The notes: a model not told the origin generated them from the sequence alone. Counted from the stretch's first letter, positions 43,874 through 58,300 are shown. The stretch: 64,000 nucleotides of DNA from Pegea sp. RAD2-039 (GCA_034620365.1 JAQGEQ010000272.1:124001-188000); one strand, 5' to 3'. Numbers and translations are program-made.

Positions 43874-46775
43874 TCACAATCTTGTAGAATACTCTAAAAT
43901 ATCAAAAGGTGTTTGGTGGTTTCTTCCAATGACATAAACAAGTGAAAATCCAATAATATTCCACCCACACATCCCAACAAGCATATAACTCTAGAAAGAA
44001 GCATTTTAAAATATATTCAAAAATTAATTGCTTTTTTACACAGATTTCAATTTTTTTGTGATATCATGATGTAATCGTTGTTGTTTAAAACAACTTACCA
44101 AATCAAACGGATTTTGTTCAAAGATTAATCCAGCAACTGGAGGAACTGCCATACTTCCTAATCCATTACCCAATGTGAAGATGAAAACATAACTACTCGA
44201 TACGTTTGTAATTTGAGATACGAATGAGATTCCTATACAACAAATTGTTGTTCAGTTTGTTCAATTTTTAAAGTAAAAACAAACCAGCTGAATAGAGTGT
44301 GGCTTGACATAGACCAAAAAACAAAGAGACGAGCCATATTATTAAACTTACTTCTTCTCCTACGATAGAAAATATCACCTAAAAACAAACGAAAACTTTA
44401 AAATCAAAATTGACATAAATTGTAGTAGTAGAAACTTCATACTTTTTCAACAGCATCTGAATAACCTTAAAAATGTCGAAGGAATTTGAAATATATTAGC
44501 TACAAACCAAAGCAATAGTTATCCCAGTTAGATCGTAAATTATCATAGTTTTTGGTGAGAAATATTTGGTGATGAATATTCCACAACCTCTCCCTATAAC
44601 CAAACCGGTGAAATATAAAGTGTTTAGCCAAGCAGCATTTGCTATCTAAAGTTTAAAGAATTTTTTTAACTTTAATGTGTGAGTTTCTTTTTGAGATATT
44701 TTTCTTTTAATCTTAGATTGCTTAATATCAATTTAAAGTTAAATTTATGTGAAATATTTAGAATATAAAGCTAAGTTGTTAAATAATGGTTAGTTCTAAT
44801 GATCAGTTATTAATTAATTATTAACTAAATTGCTCACCGAAAAAGAAAGCCCCGAACATAAAGCTATTGAATAGATGTAGCTGTCATATATTCTTTGAAT
44901 TCCAGCAACTGCGGCATAATAAAATATAACTGCTAAGAAAAGAAGATAAACATCTTTAAGGGGTTCTTCTTTCAGGAAAAGTCTTTTTTTTTGTTCAAAT
45001 TTTTCTTCACTCGCAATTTTCTCTTCAACATTTAAAAGTGATAAAATCACAAGAACAGCTCCACAGGGTACCATGATGCACCCAGTGATGACATATGGCC
45101 AAATAACAGGGCTGTAAGCGCTGGAAGTTCCGTACAAGGAAGGATCTAGTGTTGAGTTGACGTTAGAACCTGGACAACTTGAATCATCAGTAGTTCCTTG
45201 TTCTGATTCAACCATTTCTAAAAACGGAGATGCTGAAAACAAACAATAAAATTACTAAAAGCTCTAGGAGAAATCTTGATCGGGTTTCATCTAAAATTTT
45301 CGTAATTATAGAATAAAGAAACTTTGAGAAAGTTTTGTTTAATTTAATTCATTTACACAAATTGCTTCCAAGGAAAAGCTCAAAGTAGAATTATGTGATT
45401 GATAAAACTTAAAATAAAAAAAGTGCTTATGCTCAAAGTCCTCTTGTAGTTTTTGCTCAAAATATGTTGATGCTGTTTCCAAATAACTAGTTTAGTTAAT
45501 TAGTTATAAAATGAATAATTGATTTAAGCATGATATTAAAAGTCTAATAAATTTCAAAACTTCAAACTTTTTCACTCAATGAAAGATTCTGTGAAAATCA
45601 GGCTGATCTGCTACAAACTTGTTGTTATGATGTCATTTTTATTTGGTTCAAAAGGTTTTCTAACAAGTTTTCTTATTGCATTCTCGTTCTAGTACAACAA
45701 GCTTATTGAAATTAACAAAATTTGTAAAATAAAAAAAGTCCAAGCTTGTTTGATAGTCAACAAAATTCACAGCATTTTATAACTTAAAAACATTCTTTGA
45801 GACTGTAAATCGTCGTAAACATCTTTATACTGAGCCTCAGAAAATTCTGATAATTGTGTTTTTTGAAACAACTTTACAATCAAAGGTCAGAATTACAAAT
45901 ATATAATTTTTTACCAACCTATTACAGGGGCAATAGCTGACCCAAGGCTTACAGCGAAATGATAGGCTTGCATAATAGAACGGGTCCCTTTTTCTCCCCA
46001 TGTTTTGAAAAACAAAGCAACAACACCTAAATACAAAAATCAGTAGATGTAAAATTATTTGAAAATTATTTTAGAGACCTGAATCTAAATAACCAGATGC
46101 AAAACCACCAACTGATACAGAAAATATCAAACCAATTAAATCAGTTATCCAAGGTGTTGCTATCATCAGAGCACCAGCTACAACGACAACAATTGCTGTG
46201 AACAAATAACAAAGTAAAGTTTTAGATCAACGTTTCAAAACAGATTTATTTGAAATTATGTTTCCCACCTATTGTTAGTAAAGGACGAAACCCTTTGATA
46301 GAATTCATTAATAAACTACATAAGCAAGCTCCTATTAATTGACCAGCTGCTCTTCCAGAAAATATGAAAGAAGCTGAAGCAACTGAAGAATGAGTGTTTT
46401 CAGCTAGAAATAAGAGAGTTGTTCCTGTCATTGATTGATACATTCCCTACAAATTAAAAGATTTAATAACTTTTTTATTTGTAGCGAAAATCGAAAATTT
46501 GTTCATAAAAACTGTTAAAATATGTTGTTATAATAAAAAGTCAGCTCCAAGAATAACTGAATCTTATTTTTGCGATTTTATTTCCCAAACTGAAATATTT
46601 TAAGTAAACTGAGAAAAGTTTGCAAGTAATCTTTTTGGTGAACATCCTTCAATTAATTTATGAAAATACTAAATGAGTCTGATTTAAAAATTAAACTTAC
46701 CAGTCCAAATCTTATTAAAAATATATTCAAAAAAAAGGCTATTGTCCATACTTTTCTCGATTCAAATAAACTCAT
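43874..46775 (-). CDS. MFS transporter, NaGLT1/MFSD4-like, copy A
   Basis: Major facilitator superfamily protein resembling the sodium-dependent glucose transporter 1/MFSD4 group; a polytopic membrane carrier, substrate unknown. Nine exons: 46775-46701, 46446-46269, 46195-46079, 46026-45919, 45232-44838, 44645-44508, 44378-44285, 44232-44099, 43990-43874; 1356 nt, 451 aa. Start MSLFESRKVWTIAFF leads straight into TM1. IFSGRAAGQLIGACL corresponds to the arginine-bearing loop of TM2/3. A segment GVVALFFKTWGEKG precedes the mid-protein TM6 ending PVIGASPFLEM. A polar loop with NST follows, then TM7. The second half has IGRGCGIFI (matching the NaGLT1 CRGLAIF motif), SAGISFVSQ, and IFTLGNGLGSMAVPPVAG, close to the vertebrate GASLGEMAIPAV. 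It shares all intron positions with copies B and C but is clearly more diverged. Head-to-tail with copy B. Confidence 0.88.
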
Positions 46776-48556
46776 TTAAACTTTTATTTTATTAACTTAC
46801 CTACACCTGTAAATAAAAGTTTAAAACCAAATTTATATTTAGTTAGTTTTCATTTTCATTCATCAGATAAATTTTTTGATTGCGAAAGCTTAATAATTAA
46901 CTTTATTCTATAAAAATATCAAATGAAAACCTAGATTTGTAATTTTTTGCAATGACTTCGTAGTATTGTTTACAGCTGCTGCATTCCAAAATCATTTATG
47001 AAGTCTTTTTATGAAAACAAGCTTTTAAATTGTAACAAAATTGTACTAACAGCAGTCAGTTACATAGTTTACAATTTTAAATAAAGATGTTTACAGTTGA
47101 AACTTATATTTTTTTTTTAAAGAAAAGCTTAATAAGACAAAATAATTTGAGCTGACAAGGAATCATCGATTCGAACTAATGTTTAAATGTAAATTTTGGA
47201 GAAAAAAATAACTAATTGTTTGTATTTAGTATCTCTATTAAAATTAACTTCTCTGTATGCTTAGAAATTCTTGATTTTGATCAATGATACCACCTAATGT
47301 AATTTGTTTCTTTACAAAATCAGTACCCGTAGAGTACCCTGATAAAAAATTGCATTTTCTTTGTGTTTGTGTTACATAAAGAGCATTACCCTTCAAAGAA
47401 ATTCCTTGATTAAACTCTAAAGTAGTTATTTTTGATCATTATGTGCTCTTTGTCAAACTCTTAATTTTATTAATATTTTGAAACGAAGATACCTTAAAAA
47501 AAAGAGATATATTTGTTTAATCATAAAAAAATAGATGGTTTTATCTTCAATATTTGTTTTTAAAGAAGCGTCTCGATATTAGATGAATATACATAAATAG
47601 ACAAAAATTACAATTAAGTAAGGTGATCAAATTACTTTTCTAAGCTGATATTTTTACAATAATTTCGAAATCTTAAAAATATTTAAAAGATATTTTTTGT
47701 TGAACACATAAAAAATACCTAAAAACTTAAATTTAAAACCAGTAATTAAGGCAATACTTAAACTTCAAAACATTTGACAACAAAAAGAACGAATCCAGTT
47801 TCTTACACATTACATTTTCATTGATCCTTACAATTATTTATTAAATTCAGGTAGAGTTAATAAAAAGCTTGATGAAAACTTCTTTCCTCACTTGAAGACT
47901 TTTATATTAAAAGTTTTGTAAAAAAGTAAATAAAGCTAAACTTATAAAAATTTTTGGAGAAACTTGGTATTGTTAAAACGTTGTTTAAAACAATTTGTAA
48001 ATAGCTGATAAAACTAATATGGTCAATAGGTAATTACAACTTTTTAGCAATCAATACAAGTATTGCTGCTTCTTATAATATATATATGTTTGTAATTTTA
48101 TTTATATGGTTCAATAAAACTTATAAAAATGTATTAGTAAAAAATGACAAGCTTATAAAATGTGTCTAATCTAATTTTGTAAAAAAGAAACTAACTTAAA
48201 GCTTGACTATCTGCTTATATTCAAAATAAGTTTTTCTTTTATCGGAGTTGAAAAAATTAGCAAAAGCAAAACATAAGATTCTCAAATCTTTGAAAGTGTC
48301 ATCTAGAAGTTAAAATGTCAGCTTCTATTATTCATTTAACAAATTTTGGAATAAATTATAACAAACAGGTTTCAACTTTTTTTGCGTGATTTAATCTCAT
48401 AATGTCACTAAAAATCTAATTACTACAACTTAAATAATAAATGTTCCGAAAATCATTGAAATAAATAATAACTTTATATTTGGTATAACTGATATAATCA
48501 TTTGAAACATAAATATATAAGTCAAAGCAAATAGAAAGAAGTTAATAGAAAGAAAT
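46776..48556. other. Spacer between MFS copies A and B; no gene seen
   Basis: About 1.8 kb, AT-rich. Just upstream of copy A a TTTACAG acceptor-like site and a GTAAGT donor-like site lie within 45 bases of the ATG, so a tiny 5' exon is conceivable. Otherwise nothing is recognised. Confidence 0.45.
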
Positions 48557-51500
48557 TTAAAGACGTTCCAAATAAACAGTACCAGAGGAAGTTATTCGCT
48601 TTTGAATATGTCTCTTTCCCATTAAAAGCATCCAAAAAACAATAGGAACGTTTATGAGAGCCATACCAAGTAGTAAGTGTACCTAAGATGAGTATTTTTA
48701 AATAAAAATTGTAGATAAAATAAATAAAAAACAGAAATTAAAAGGCAAAATTAAGAAGAAATTTTGTTGATTAAAATAGAATATAAAAATTAAAACTAAA
48801 TGAATTACTAAGTTATATAAATTATTTGTCAATAATTTATTTAAAAAGTATCTTATGCAATTCATAATTGACCATTAAAGTTTCAAAGTTTAATCTATAA
48901 GAAGCAAGTTCAAGCAACAGCAAACTTTTGGAAACCTACCACATTAAAAGGATTTTTTTCAAATATTTCACCAGCAATTGCAGGCAAAGCCATGCTTCCA
49001 ATAGTGTTTCCAATCGCAAAAATGAAAATATAAGTTGAAGAAACTTTTGTGACCGTTGAAGACCAAGAAATACCTATCATTTAATATTTAGAAAAAAAAA
49101 ACTTTCAACCTTTCTACATCGACACATAACTTACCACTTGGGTACAATGTTGCAACAAAAAAACCATGAAAAAATGAAATAAACCAAACAAGAAGTGGAA
49201 TATAACTTCCAAAGATTTCAAATATTATCTGAAACAAAAAACTTTAGAGCTAAACAAAACTGTTGCTGATTTACCATTGCAATGCAAGTGCCAACAAGAT
49301 CATATAAAATTAATAGAGTTGGCTGGAAGAATGTAGAGAAAAGTATACCAGCTAATCTTCCGATTAAGAATCCAATCCAAAATACAGTATTAAGCCAAGC
49401 TGCATCAGTTACCTAAATGAATAAAGTTGATTTTCTCATATTGTTTACTGAATACATCGTCTTCAACGAGCTGTTTGAATTTGAAAAAACTGAAGTAATT
49501 TCAACCAGAAGTGTTTACTAGACAGATTAAATATTTTCTTGTAGGCAATCAGCAAAACGTAATTTGATTTCAGCAAAAATAATTTGTTGTGTTTACTTTT
49601 CAGCAGTTAAAGTCGGTATCAAAAACCGGCTTTCACGGTTCACTTTGCTACAAACCACGGAATGTTTGTGAACAATGATTTAATCTTCACTAGATAGCAT
49701 CTTGTTGATCAACTACTTTAGTGTGCCAACTGTGTTGTTATTTTACAACGAATTACATAAAAATATTTTGGTTTATCTGATACATTTGCACTAAATACAA
49801 GTTTACAAAATGTATTAACTTACAGTAAACGCTAAGCTTGAACATAACGCTATTGAGTAGATATAACTTTGATATATTAATTCAAGTCCAACCACGAAGC
49901 AGTAATGACATATAATAGGTAGAAACAACCAAATAACATCTTTTAATGGTTCTTCAACTGCTTCTTTACTTGCTTCTTTATCTAACTTCTTTCTACATTT
50001 CAACTCAGCTTTTACAAGGGCTAAGTAAACCATGGCAGCCCCTGTTAGTATAGTAAAGCTTCCTGATATAACGTAAGTCCAGCCAACAGGGTTGAAGTTT
50101 TGTGTCATGTTTGTGTTGCTACTTTCAGTAACCATTAGATGAATTGTTGATAGTATTCCATCATTAGATTGACTTTGTGGACAAGTAGTTTCGGTAGTAG
50201 CATCTGCTTCAGCCATCTCCAAAAAAGGATTTGCTGTTGACAAAACAAATTACAACTTCCTTACAGAGTTTTTTCTTACTTTGCAAGTTAGTGTTATTAT
50301 TTTTGAAAAAAGTAATATTAAAAAAACCTAAGATATTTCATAGTCAGGCACACATTATTAGACTTATGTTTAGAAAAAATTAATAAATTAACCAAAACAT
50401 GAATTAAATCTACTTTATACCGAATATTGGAGCTAATACTGCTCCTATGCCAAATGCAAAATGGAAAGATTGTATATAAGGTCTTGACTCCTTTTCACCC
50501 CATAAGTTAAAATATAGGGCTTGCATTCCTGCCATAGAATGCTTAAATGAAATCTTATTTAAATTTTTAACATCTTAAATATGAGCTTACCTGCATCGAG
50601 ATAACCAAACAATAGCCCAGTTATCGAAGATATTACTACAAGGGCAGCTAGATTATGAATCCATGGAACAATTAACATAAGTATACCAGAAAGAACAACT
50701 CCAAGACCTAATGAAAAGTTTAAAGCTGAAATTTTAGTGTTTGCATAAAATTTTAATTAAACTTTTCTCATTTCAAACTTCAGAAAAAGCATCAACACAA
50801 TTCCAAAGCTAATGTCATTAAAGCTTCTAGGAGAGAACAGCGGTTTATTCTAACTACTGTTTGTTGTGTTTAACTTTGCTGCAGTTACAACAATCTACTA
50901 AGTTTTCCACGGTCACTTGTATATGTTAACTTTTCTACTTAAAAATTTACTAAAAGTCGTTGATGTTTATATCATATATTCTCTATTTAACTGTAAAATG
51001 TGAGATTGGATTTGGAGTTGTCATAACAAGATTAATAATATCAATCAAAAGAGAAATGAAAATTGACAGAAATACTTTTAGCTCGTAATAGCTTAATGTT
51101 ACAACAAGTAAATGGTCAGATGAAAAAGTCTTTTTTAATCTTACCAACACTTAGCAAAGGCTTATAGTTTTTATACAATCGAATGAGAGCTCCACATCCA
51201 ACAGACCCAATAAAAAAACCAGCAGCTCTGCCTGTGAAGATGTAGGACACAGATGAAACTGATGAGTTTACATTTTCAGCTAGATAGAGAAGCGTTGGTC
51301 CAGATAAAGAAGAAAATAGTCCCTGTCAATAATTCTCTCAATAAAATGTCAAGTTTGGAGAAAAAATTGAATTACCTGAATTAATCTAGCTATTAATTCT
51401 TAATATAACTTTTTAAAAGTTATAAATTTTATTAGCTTAAAAGCTTTATGAACTTTTTGCAAAATAAATTTAATTAATCAGCTTTGAAATACCAACTATT

Positions 51501-51670
51501 GAGCCGATTATTAATCCAGCTAACATTCAGAAAATTGTACACAAGTACCAACATTTTAATTGAAGTTATTCATAAAATATAATTGAATAACTCACCGATC
51601 CAACTTGAGTCAATGATACAACGATAACAATAGTTAAAGTCCAAATCTTTCTTGATTCCACTCTCCACAT
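48557..51670 (-). CDS. MFS transporter, NaGLT1/MFSD4-like, copy B
   Basis: Paralogue of copy A with identical exon architecture: 51670-51596, 51322-51145, 50707-50591, 50528-50421, 50233-49824, 49412-49275, 49228-49135, 49073-48940, 48682-48557; 1380 nt, 459 aa. Start MWRVESRKIWTLTIVIVVSL gives TM1. YIFTGRAAGFFIGSVGCG is the TM2/3 arginine loop. FGYLDAG precedes the MQALYFNLWGEKESRPY loop, followed by FHFAFGIGAVLAPIF. The mid-protein extracellular loop after ANPFLEM carries several Asn glycosylation sequons (NMT among them). The second half has GFLIGRLAGILFS, WSSTVTKVSSTY and FAIGNTIGSMALPAIAG. The C-terminus ends KRHIQKRITSSGTVYLERL. Nearly identical over most of its length, introns included, to inverted copy C at 60475-63426. 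Substrate is unknown; hexose is a family-based guess only. Confidence 0.9.
48905..51345 (-). repeat. Inverted repeat arm (partner of 60671-63085)
   Basis: Reverse-complement partner of the copy C arm. Intron sequences match closely, for example the intron between exons 2 and 3 (50708-51144) and most of the intron between exons 5 and 6 (49413-49823). Confidence 0.85.
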
Positions 51671-54600
51671 TTTGTGTCTTCATCTATTAATGAATTACCT
51701 TATTGAACATTTTTGTTTTTATTATAAATTATTAATTAATGATTTACTTTTAATTGAATGCTTAAATCGTTATTTTTTCTGATAAATCAGCTATTTATTT
51801 GTACTTCTGATAAGAGCTTTTGTCTTTAATCGCAGCAGGCTTACGAATCGCGTATCCATCATAAAAATGAGTGATTCGATTTCACTCTTTAAATTGTAAG
51901 ACTTTCAAAAATTATAGTCACTTAGAAAAGCTAGTTTGCTTTTAAAGCTATAAAAGAAATATTATAATTTAATTGTTTAAAAAGCCCAGAAAATATTTTA
52001 TTTCATGATTCAATGTTTGAGTTGAATTGTTTCTGATAATTCAGAATAGAATTTTAATAATATCATTAGTTATTTATGTAAATCAAATACACTACTTTTA
52101 TCACCAACTAAGGTATCTTTTAACAGTGCAAAGAAGATCTAAATGCTGCATCAGACAAATTCATTAGGATATTTTAAACAATCAAAAATACTCTAACCGA
52201 CAAAAAATGTGAAGATTATTTTTTGTATGCTTGAGTAATCTTTATTTCGGTTAGCATTAAACTTCAGACAAGCGAGATTCCCTTAAGTATGACTTGTTTA
52301 TGCTTCAGGTATCTTAAAAACATTCGAAGAGATTTTCAAAAACGAATAAAATCTATGAAAGCAAAGTTTTGTTTTTTCAACCCACTAGAAAAAACTTTCA
52401 ATGTCTTAAATAAATATTTCAAACGTTGTTTTTATCTGTAATATGCTAAATATAGTAATCAAGACATATGATTCTTTAAAAAGTATACTTTGACTTTTAT
52501 TGTACAATGATGTAATACAAAATGCTAAAAAGTTGAGATAAAATGTGTCAAAGTCTTACGCTTCTTAATACTTAATTTAAAAGTGTAGTTATTACAATAA
52601 TCAATTACAAATCTCTAAACTTATAAGATTTCTAACTATTACAGAAGAATGAAAAGTAACTAAATCACTATAAACAAGTAACAAGAGATGAAGTGTTTAA
52701 GGTTTGATTTTACATTTTAATATTTGTTGAAACTTATTGTTCTAAATAAAAGATTGAAGTTTAAAAAGCCTTGTAAAAATTGGAATTTTATTGGTTGATA
52801 TAAAATTGTTGAATAAAGCTTATATTTGAAAGGTTGTAGCTTGTTACATCAAACAAACTTGTACAAGAAACTAAAACTTCTTAGTCTTCAGGTAAACCTT
52901 AAACTTATTTTAAAGTTTAAAATGTTATTTTATTTCTGCAATATCATTGTTAGTTAGTTTGAAAATATTTTGAAATATTTGGTGGTTTGCTGTACAAAAA
53001 ATTTCAAAACAAGTATTTCAACTCACTAATACAAAAGTTTAGTCGAAAGATTAATATTATTTGAGAACTGGACACAAAAGACAGAATAAAAAGTTTGTTG
53101 ACTTTTTATATGCTGGTATTTCAGAGTCTTATTTACTAATATTTACCATTACTAAAAAGGTACTTTTCACAAAAGAATCGAATATATGTACCATTATTAA
53201 GTTGGTATTGTTCAAATAGTTAATTTTTCAGTAACTTTATCTAATGAGTTTTACGTTATATAGAAAATAACTACTAACTTTAAAATTGTAATAAAATCTC
53301 AAACAAAATCTGAAAAGTATTTAATTAATGATTTATTTTGTTTTTTTCAGGTTTATAATAGTTGGTCTGTAACATAACATTTGGTTTTGTTGCATTGTTC
53401 ATTTTAAAGAAATATTGCTGACGATAAAACTTCCTTTGTAATTTTCCTGTATTCTTTATATGAGATAACCAAATATATTAATTTATAGTTCCTCATAGAA
53501 ATTCTTGTTGACGTTTAGGGAGAGTCTATAAATACATAAAAAAGTACAGGGATAGGTTTCTATAAATGAATATTCGTATACTGTAAAATTTGCAAAATAT
53601 TTGTTCATATTCCTAGAAATTTAGTAAACAAACAACTTGAATAACATTTAAAATTCTGATAAAAAGACAAATGTTATATAAAATTAATTTAAATCTAAAT
53701 TTTATCAAGCATAATTGAAAAGTTTTAAAACTTATAGAACTTGAATGGTTTGTGTTTTTTAGGTTTAGTTAAAGTCGGTTTTATCGATGTCTTCTAACTT
53801 TATTTGTCTAAACCAAAAGCATTCACAAAAGCCCATTTAGAAAAACTTTTAAACTTCACAAAAGTAGATTTTATTATCAATTCTGATAGAGTTAAAAGAA
53901 GCAATTAACTAGAATTAAATTTTGTTGCATAATTGCTTAGTATCATTAAAATACGTTCAATAGAATTTCAACTTAATTTTTTTTAATTTAAAAAAGATCT
54001 AAAAACGTTAGTTTTCTTCAAATTTAAAAAATGAAAATTCTTTTTTACATTTCTGCCAAACTTTTTCATAGAAATGAATTAAAACATTTGTTAAGCATAA
54101 AAGAGCTTTCTAGTCTTTTGCAAAACGTAGATGAATAAGCCTTAAAAGGTTTGAGAATATTTTTAAACGTTTCTTTCAACCTTATAAATTAACCTAATAA
54201 TCTTAGCTTACCTAAAAGAAGATTCAGAAGAATTATTGTATTTTTTTGGTATCAAGTTATTATAAACTTTTGAAATAAAAATGTTACTTAATCATATAAA
54301 GATCGAAAAAAGTTTTAGCGATAACGTAATGACATCAGAAATTATAGCCTGAGGCATGTAGCAACTTTCAACAAACAATTTATGCTGAGAAATGATTTTT
54401 GAAAATTATATTTATAAAAATCATTCTATGAAAACCATGAATAATACTTAATGTTAATTTTATTATTTCTTCTGATTGCAAAAAATATTGTATTTTTCTT
54501 TAAATGAAACAACAAATATGTTTTAAAATCATAAAAATGTAATCATAAAAATACATTTGTTTGGAACTTACTGAATAATGTGACATATTTACTATTTTAT

Positions 54601-55345
54601 ACAATTTTGTATAATAATACTAAATGATAAAATAATAAATAATAAATTTTAAACCGTTTAGTAGTCAGAACAAAATGTTTTATTAATCAAAATAAGATTT
54701 AAAAAAGATTGTTAGTTAGTTCATTTAGTCAAGAAAATTATATTAAATGTTCTGAGCTTTATAGGAACATTAAAAATGTAATTTTTCTTCAGTATAAAAC
54801 TTTATAAAGTAAATAGTTGTTAGAAAAAATATTACATAGAATTAATTTCAATTAGCTGTTAGTCAGATAATTTAAACTAAAATGTTTGTTGCATTATTAA
54901 CACTTAAAGCCGATGATAAAAACTTATAATCATACAGTAACAATTTTAATGACGTGTTTTTAACCAGCTCCAGTGTTTGTTCAAATTTGTTCTTAAAAAA
55001 CTTTCATAAGAAAAATACTTTCAGACTTTTGCTTCATTTAAAATGAAATGTTGATGTATTAAAGTTAGCTTTAAAATTGTATTGAGAGCATTGTATCTAT
55101 TCTATAAAGTCAAGAATATAGAATAAGTAAAAAGAGAGAACAGTTAAAAACTGAAAAAAATACACCGCACAACATAATTCGAGAAAAAAAGGTTTCATTA
55201 CTTGGCTTTAGTTTATGATTATCTGCAGAATCATTCAAGAAGTTATATTACTAAGCTCAAATAAGAATTTATTTCAACTTCCTTCCTTACAAGTGTTTGT
55301 TTAGTTGATGTAAAGTTTTATATTTCAGTTTTAAAAGCTAAAAGC
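51671..55345. other. Divergent intergenic region between MFS copy B and SLC6
   Basis: About 3.7 kb, AT-rich, between two divergently transcribed genes, so it should hold both promoters. No open frame with convincing composition. A TATTTCAG acceptor-like site at 55321-55328 lies 18 bases before the SLC6 start codon, indicating a 5' UTR intron or a trans-splice site. Confidence 0.45.
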
Positions 55346-58300
55346 ATGGAAGGGCCACAAAAAGAGGTAAGACATCATTTAGTAGCATAAAAAGTAATTA
55401 GTTTGCTTAAACTTCATTATCTAGCTTTAATTTTTTCTGAGACTTAACTAAAATGTATATTTCAAATACCCTGCTTCTAGTTGATAACAAGTTTCAACAA
55501 CCTTTAGCTGAATCATTCAAACTTTTGTACAAAAATCTTTCAAGTTTTAGTTTGTCGGATAAATCTCATTTATTAGTTAGAAGCATTTTATTTTGCTGAA
55601 TTTTTCTAATTACTTTTAATTATAATTTAAAACAGAATAAAAAATTTTATATAAAACTAAGTTTGCACTAAGTAGTAAACTAACTTACAAACCTTTCTTA
55701 GATAAGAATATCAGTAAAGTTTTATTGATTAATAAGAAAGATTAAACTTACAAAACTAAGAAGACAAACACTTGAAAACCTTATAAGTTGTTTTAATTAT
55801 ATAAACTTGATTTCGTGTCTTATAATTTAAATGTTTTCTTTATTTTTTTCCAACTAAAAAATTCAGTTTTATTTGAAGTATGAATATTTGATAAAAATGA
55901 AGCTTGATAATTCTTTTTTAATTGAAATTATTTTATACTTTAAAAATTGAATTAGAAAAATAAGAGTAGAGCTCGCTATTTTTTAACTTTAAACTTAATT
56001 TTATTTTCTTACTTTTATTTTTATTTTTTTGTACTATAATTTTGCAGCAAAAGATGTAAGAAAATTAAAGAAACTCTTTTAGGTTAGATCGAAATCGTAA
56101 AGAAAATTGTTTAAGCTCAGAATTTTACTTCTATCTTTTCTCACAGACTTGATTATCTTGATTAATAAGCTTGTAACATAAACGCTGAACTCAATTATAA
56201 ATAAAAATGAAATGCGTCATCATACTATATGACTCATTAGAAACATTGAAATAAATCCAAATAAATCATTTTCAAAATTTTCGATTGTATGAAAAGTCAA
56301 GTTAAATAATTGTTTTCTATTTTCTTTTTTTGCAGGTTGAAAACGGTACAAGGGTTGAACATAATTCAGACGAAGCTTCAAAAGTTGCAGAAGGTGAAGA
56401 AAGAGAACAATGGGGAAGCCAAGTAGAATTTCTCTTGTCTTGTATTGGGTATTGTGTTGGTTTAGGAAATGTTTGGCGTTTTCCTTACCTAGCATATGAT
56501 AATGGAGGGGGTAGGTTCCTCGTAGATTGAAGATGTTTATTTTAATCACATTTATTAATCACAGGAGCCTTTCTCATTCCTTATCTAATTATGTTAGTCA
56601 TTTGTGGTATCCCATTGTTTTTCATGGAACTTTCATTTGGACAGTTTTGTGGACTTGGACCTGTAACGGCTTGGGGAGCAGTTCCTATTTTTAAAGGTCA
56701 GTATTATTCTTATTTTAGTTTTTTTGAAGTTATTAAAAACTCAGGTATTGGATTTGGAATGGTTGTAGTCTCTTTTCTTGTGTGTATATATTACAATATA
56801 ATCATTTCATGGGCATTATACTACCTTTTTGCATCCTTTCAATCTCGACTTCCATGGACACAGTGTGATCAATGGTGGAATAATCAATCCAGATGCGTAA
56901 GCTCTTTTCTCAGCTTCTAATACTTTATTAGAAGGTTTTTTTATAGGATTTGAACATCACAAGTACGGCAGAAGACTATTGGAAGTAAGAAATTAGAAGT
57001 TTTTTATCCTCAATAACAGTTCATTTGCAGCAATCGAGTTTTGAGAATTAACCAAAGTGACGGGTTGGGGGATCCTGGAAAAGTTCTTTGGGATCAGGCT
57101 CTTTGCTTATTGCTGTCTTGGATTATTGTCTTTTTGTGTTTAGCCAAAGGAGTTAAAGGAACTGGAAAAGTTCGTTTTTTAAGTTTATTTAGAGATTTTA
57201 CTAAAAACAAACAACATTTAGGTGGTTTACTTTACTGCAACTTTTCCTTACCTCATCCTGTTGATACTTTTAGTTCGTGGATGTACTTTAGATGGGGCCT
57301 TAGATGGGATTATATACTATGTACGGCCACAATGGCCAAAGCTCAAAGATCCAGCTGTGAGTCTACAGTTTTGTTTTTATTTTGTAACTTTCGATTATAT
57401 GTTGAATAGGTCTGGACTGCAGCTGCTACTCAGATATTCTACTCTCTCGGAGTGTCCTTTGGAGGTCTGCTTACATTTGCTTCTTACAACAAGTTTAAGA
57501 ACAACATTTATAGGTGATAAATTTCGATCTAAGATTTTTTTAATATTTCAAGCCTAAAAAGGCCAATAAAAATAATAATTTCAGAGATACATTGATTGTA
57601 TCTATTGGAAACTGTGCAACAAGTATCTTTGCCGGCTTTGTTATCTTCTCTATCATTGGACATATGGCTTACAAGCAAGATAAAAAGGTTGAAAAAGTTA
57701 TTGATTCAGGTAATCGTAGACACTCAAAATTTTATTAAATAAATTTCGGCTTTTTAAGGTCCTGGCCTGGCTTTTATAGCATACCCATCTGCAGTTGCTT
57801 TACTGCCAGCTCCTCAGCTGTGGTCGATTTTGTTCTTTTTCATGTTACTAACTCTTGGTCTAGATAGCCAGGTAATAAAATATCACAATTACTAATAAGG
57901 CTTAATTTTTTATTAAATTTCAGTTTGCTATGTTAGAAACAGTAGTTACTGGGCTTATGGATGAGTTTCCAAGATTCTTCAAAGGCAGAAAGATGTACCT
58001 AACTCTTGGAATCTCAATTATTTGCTTTTTGTTAGGACTTTTAATAGTAACAGAAGTAATTATCTTAATCATTATACTTTAGTAGATTATCTTTAACACT
58101 TTAAAATTGTTAGGGTGGTATGTATTGGTTCAACTTGTACAATAATTATTCAGCCTGGTATGGACTTCTTGTACTAGCATTATGCATGTGCCTCGCTATC
58201 AATATTGGTTATGGTGCGAAAAATAGTTTTTATGTTTAAGTTTTTATTATAGATTTAATGTATCTAAATAATTATTATACATAAATAAATGTAAACAATA

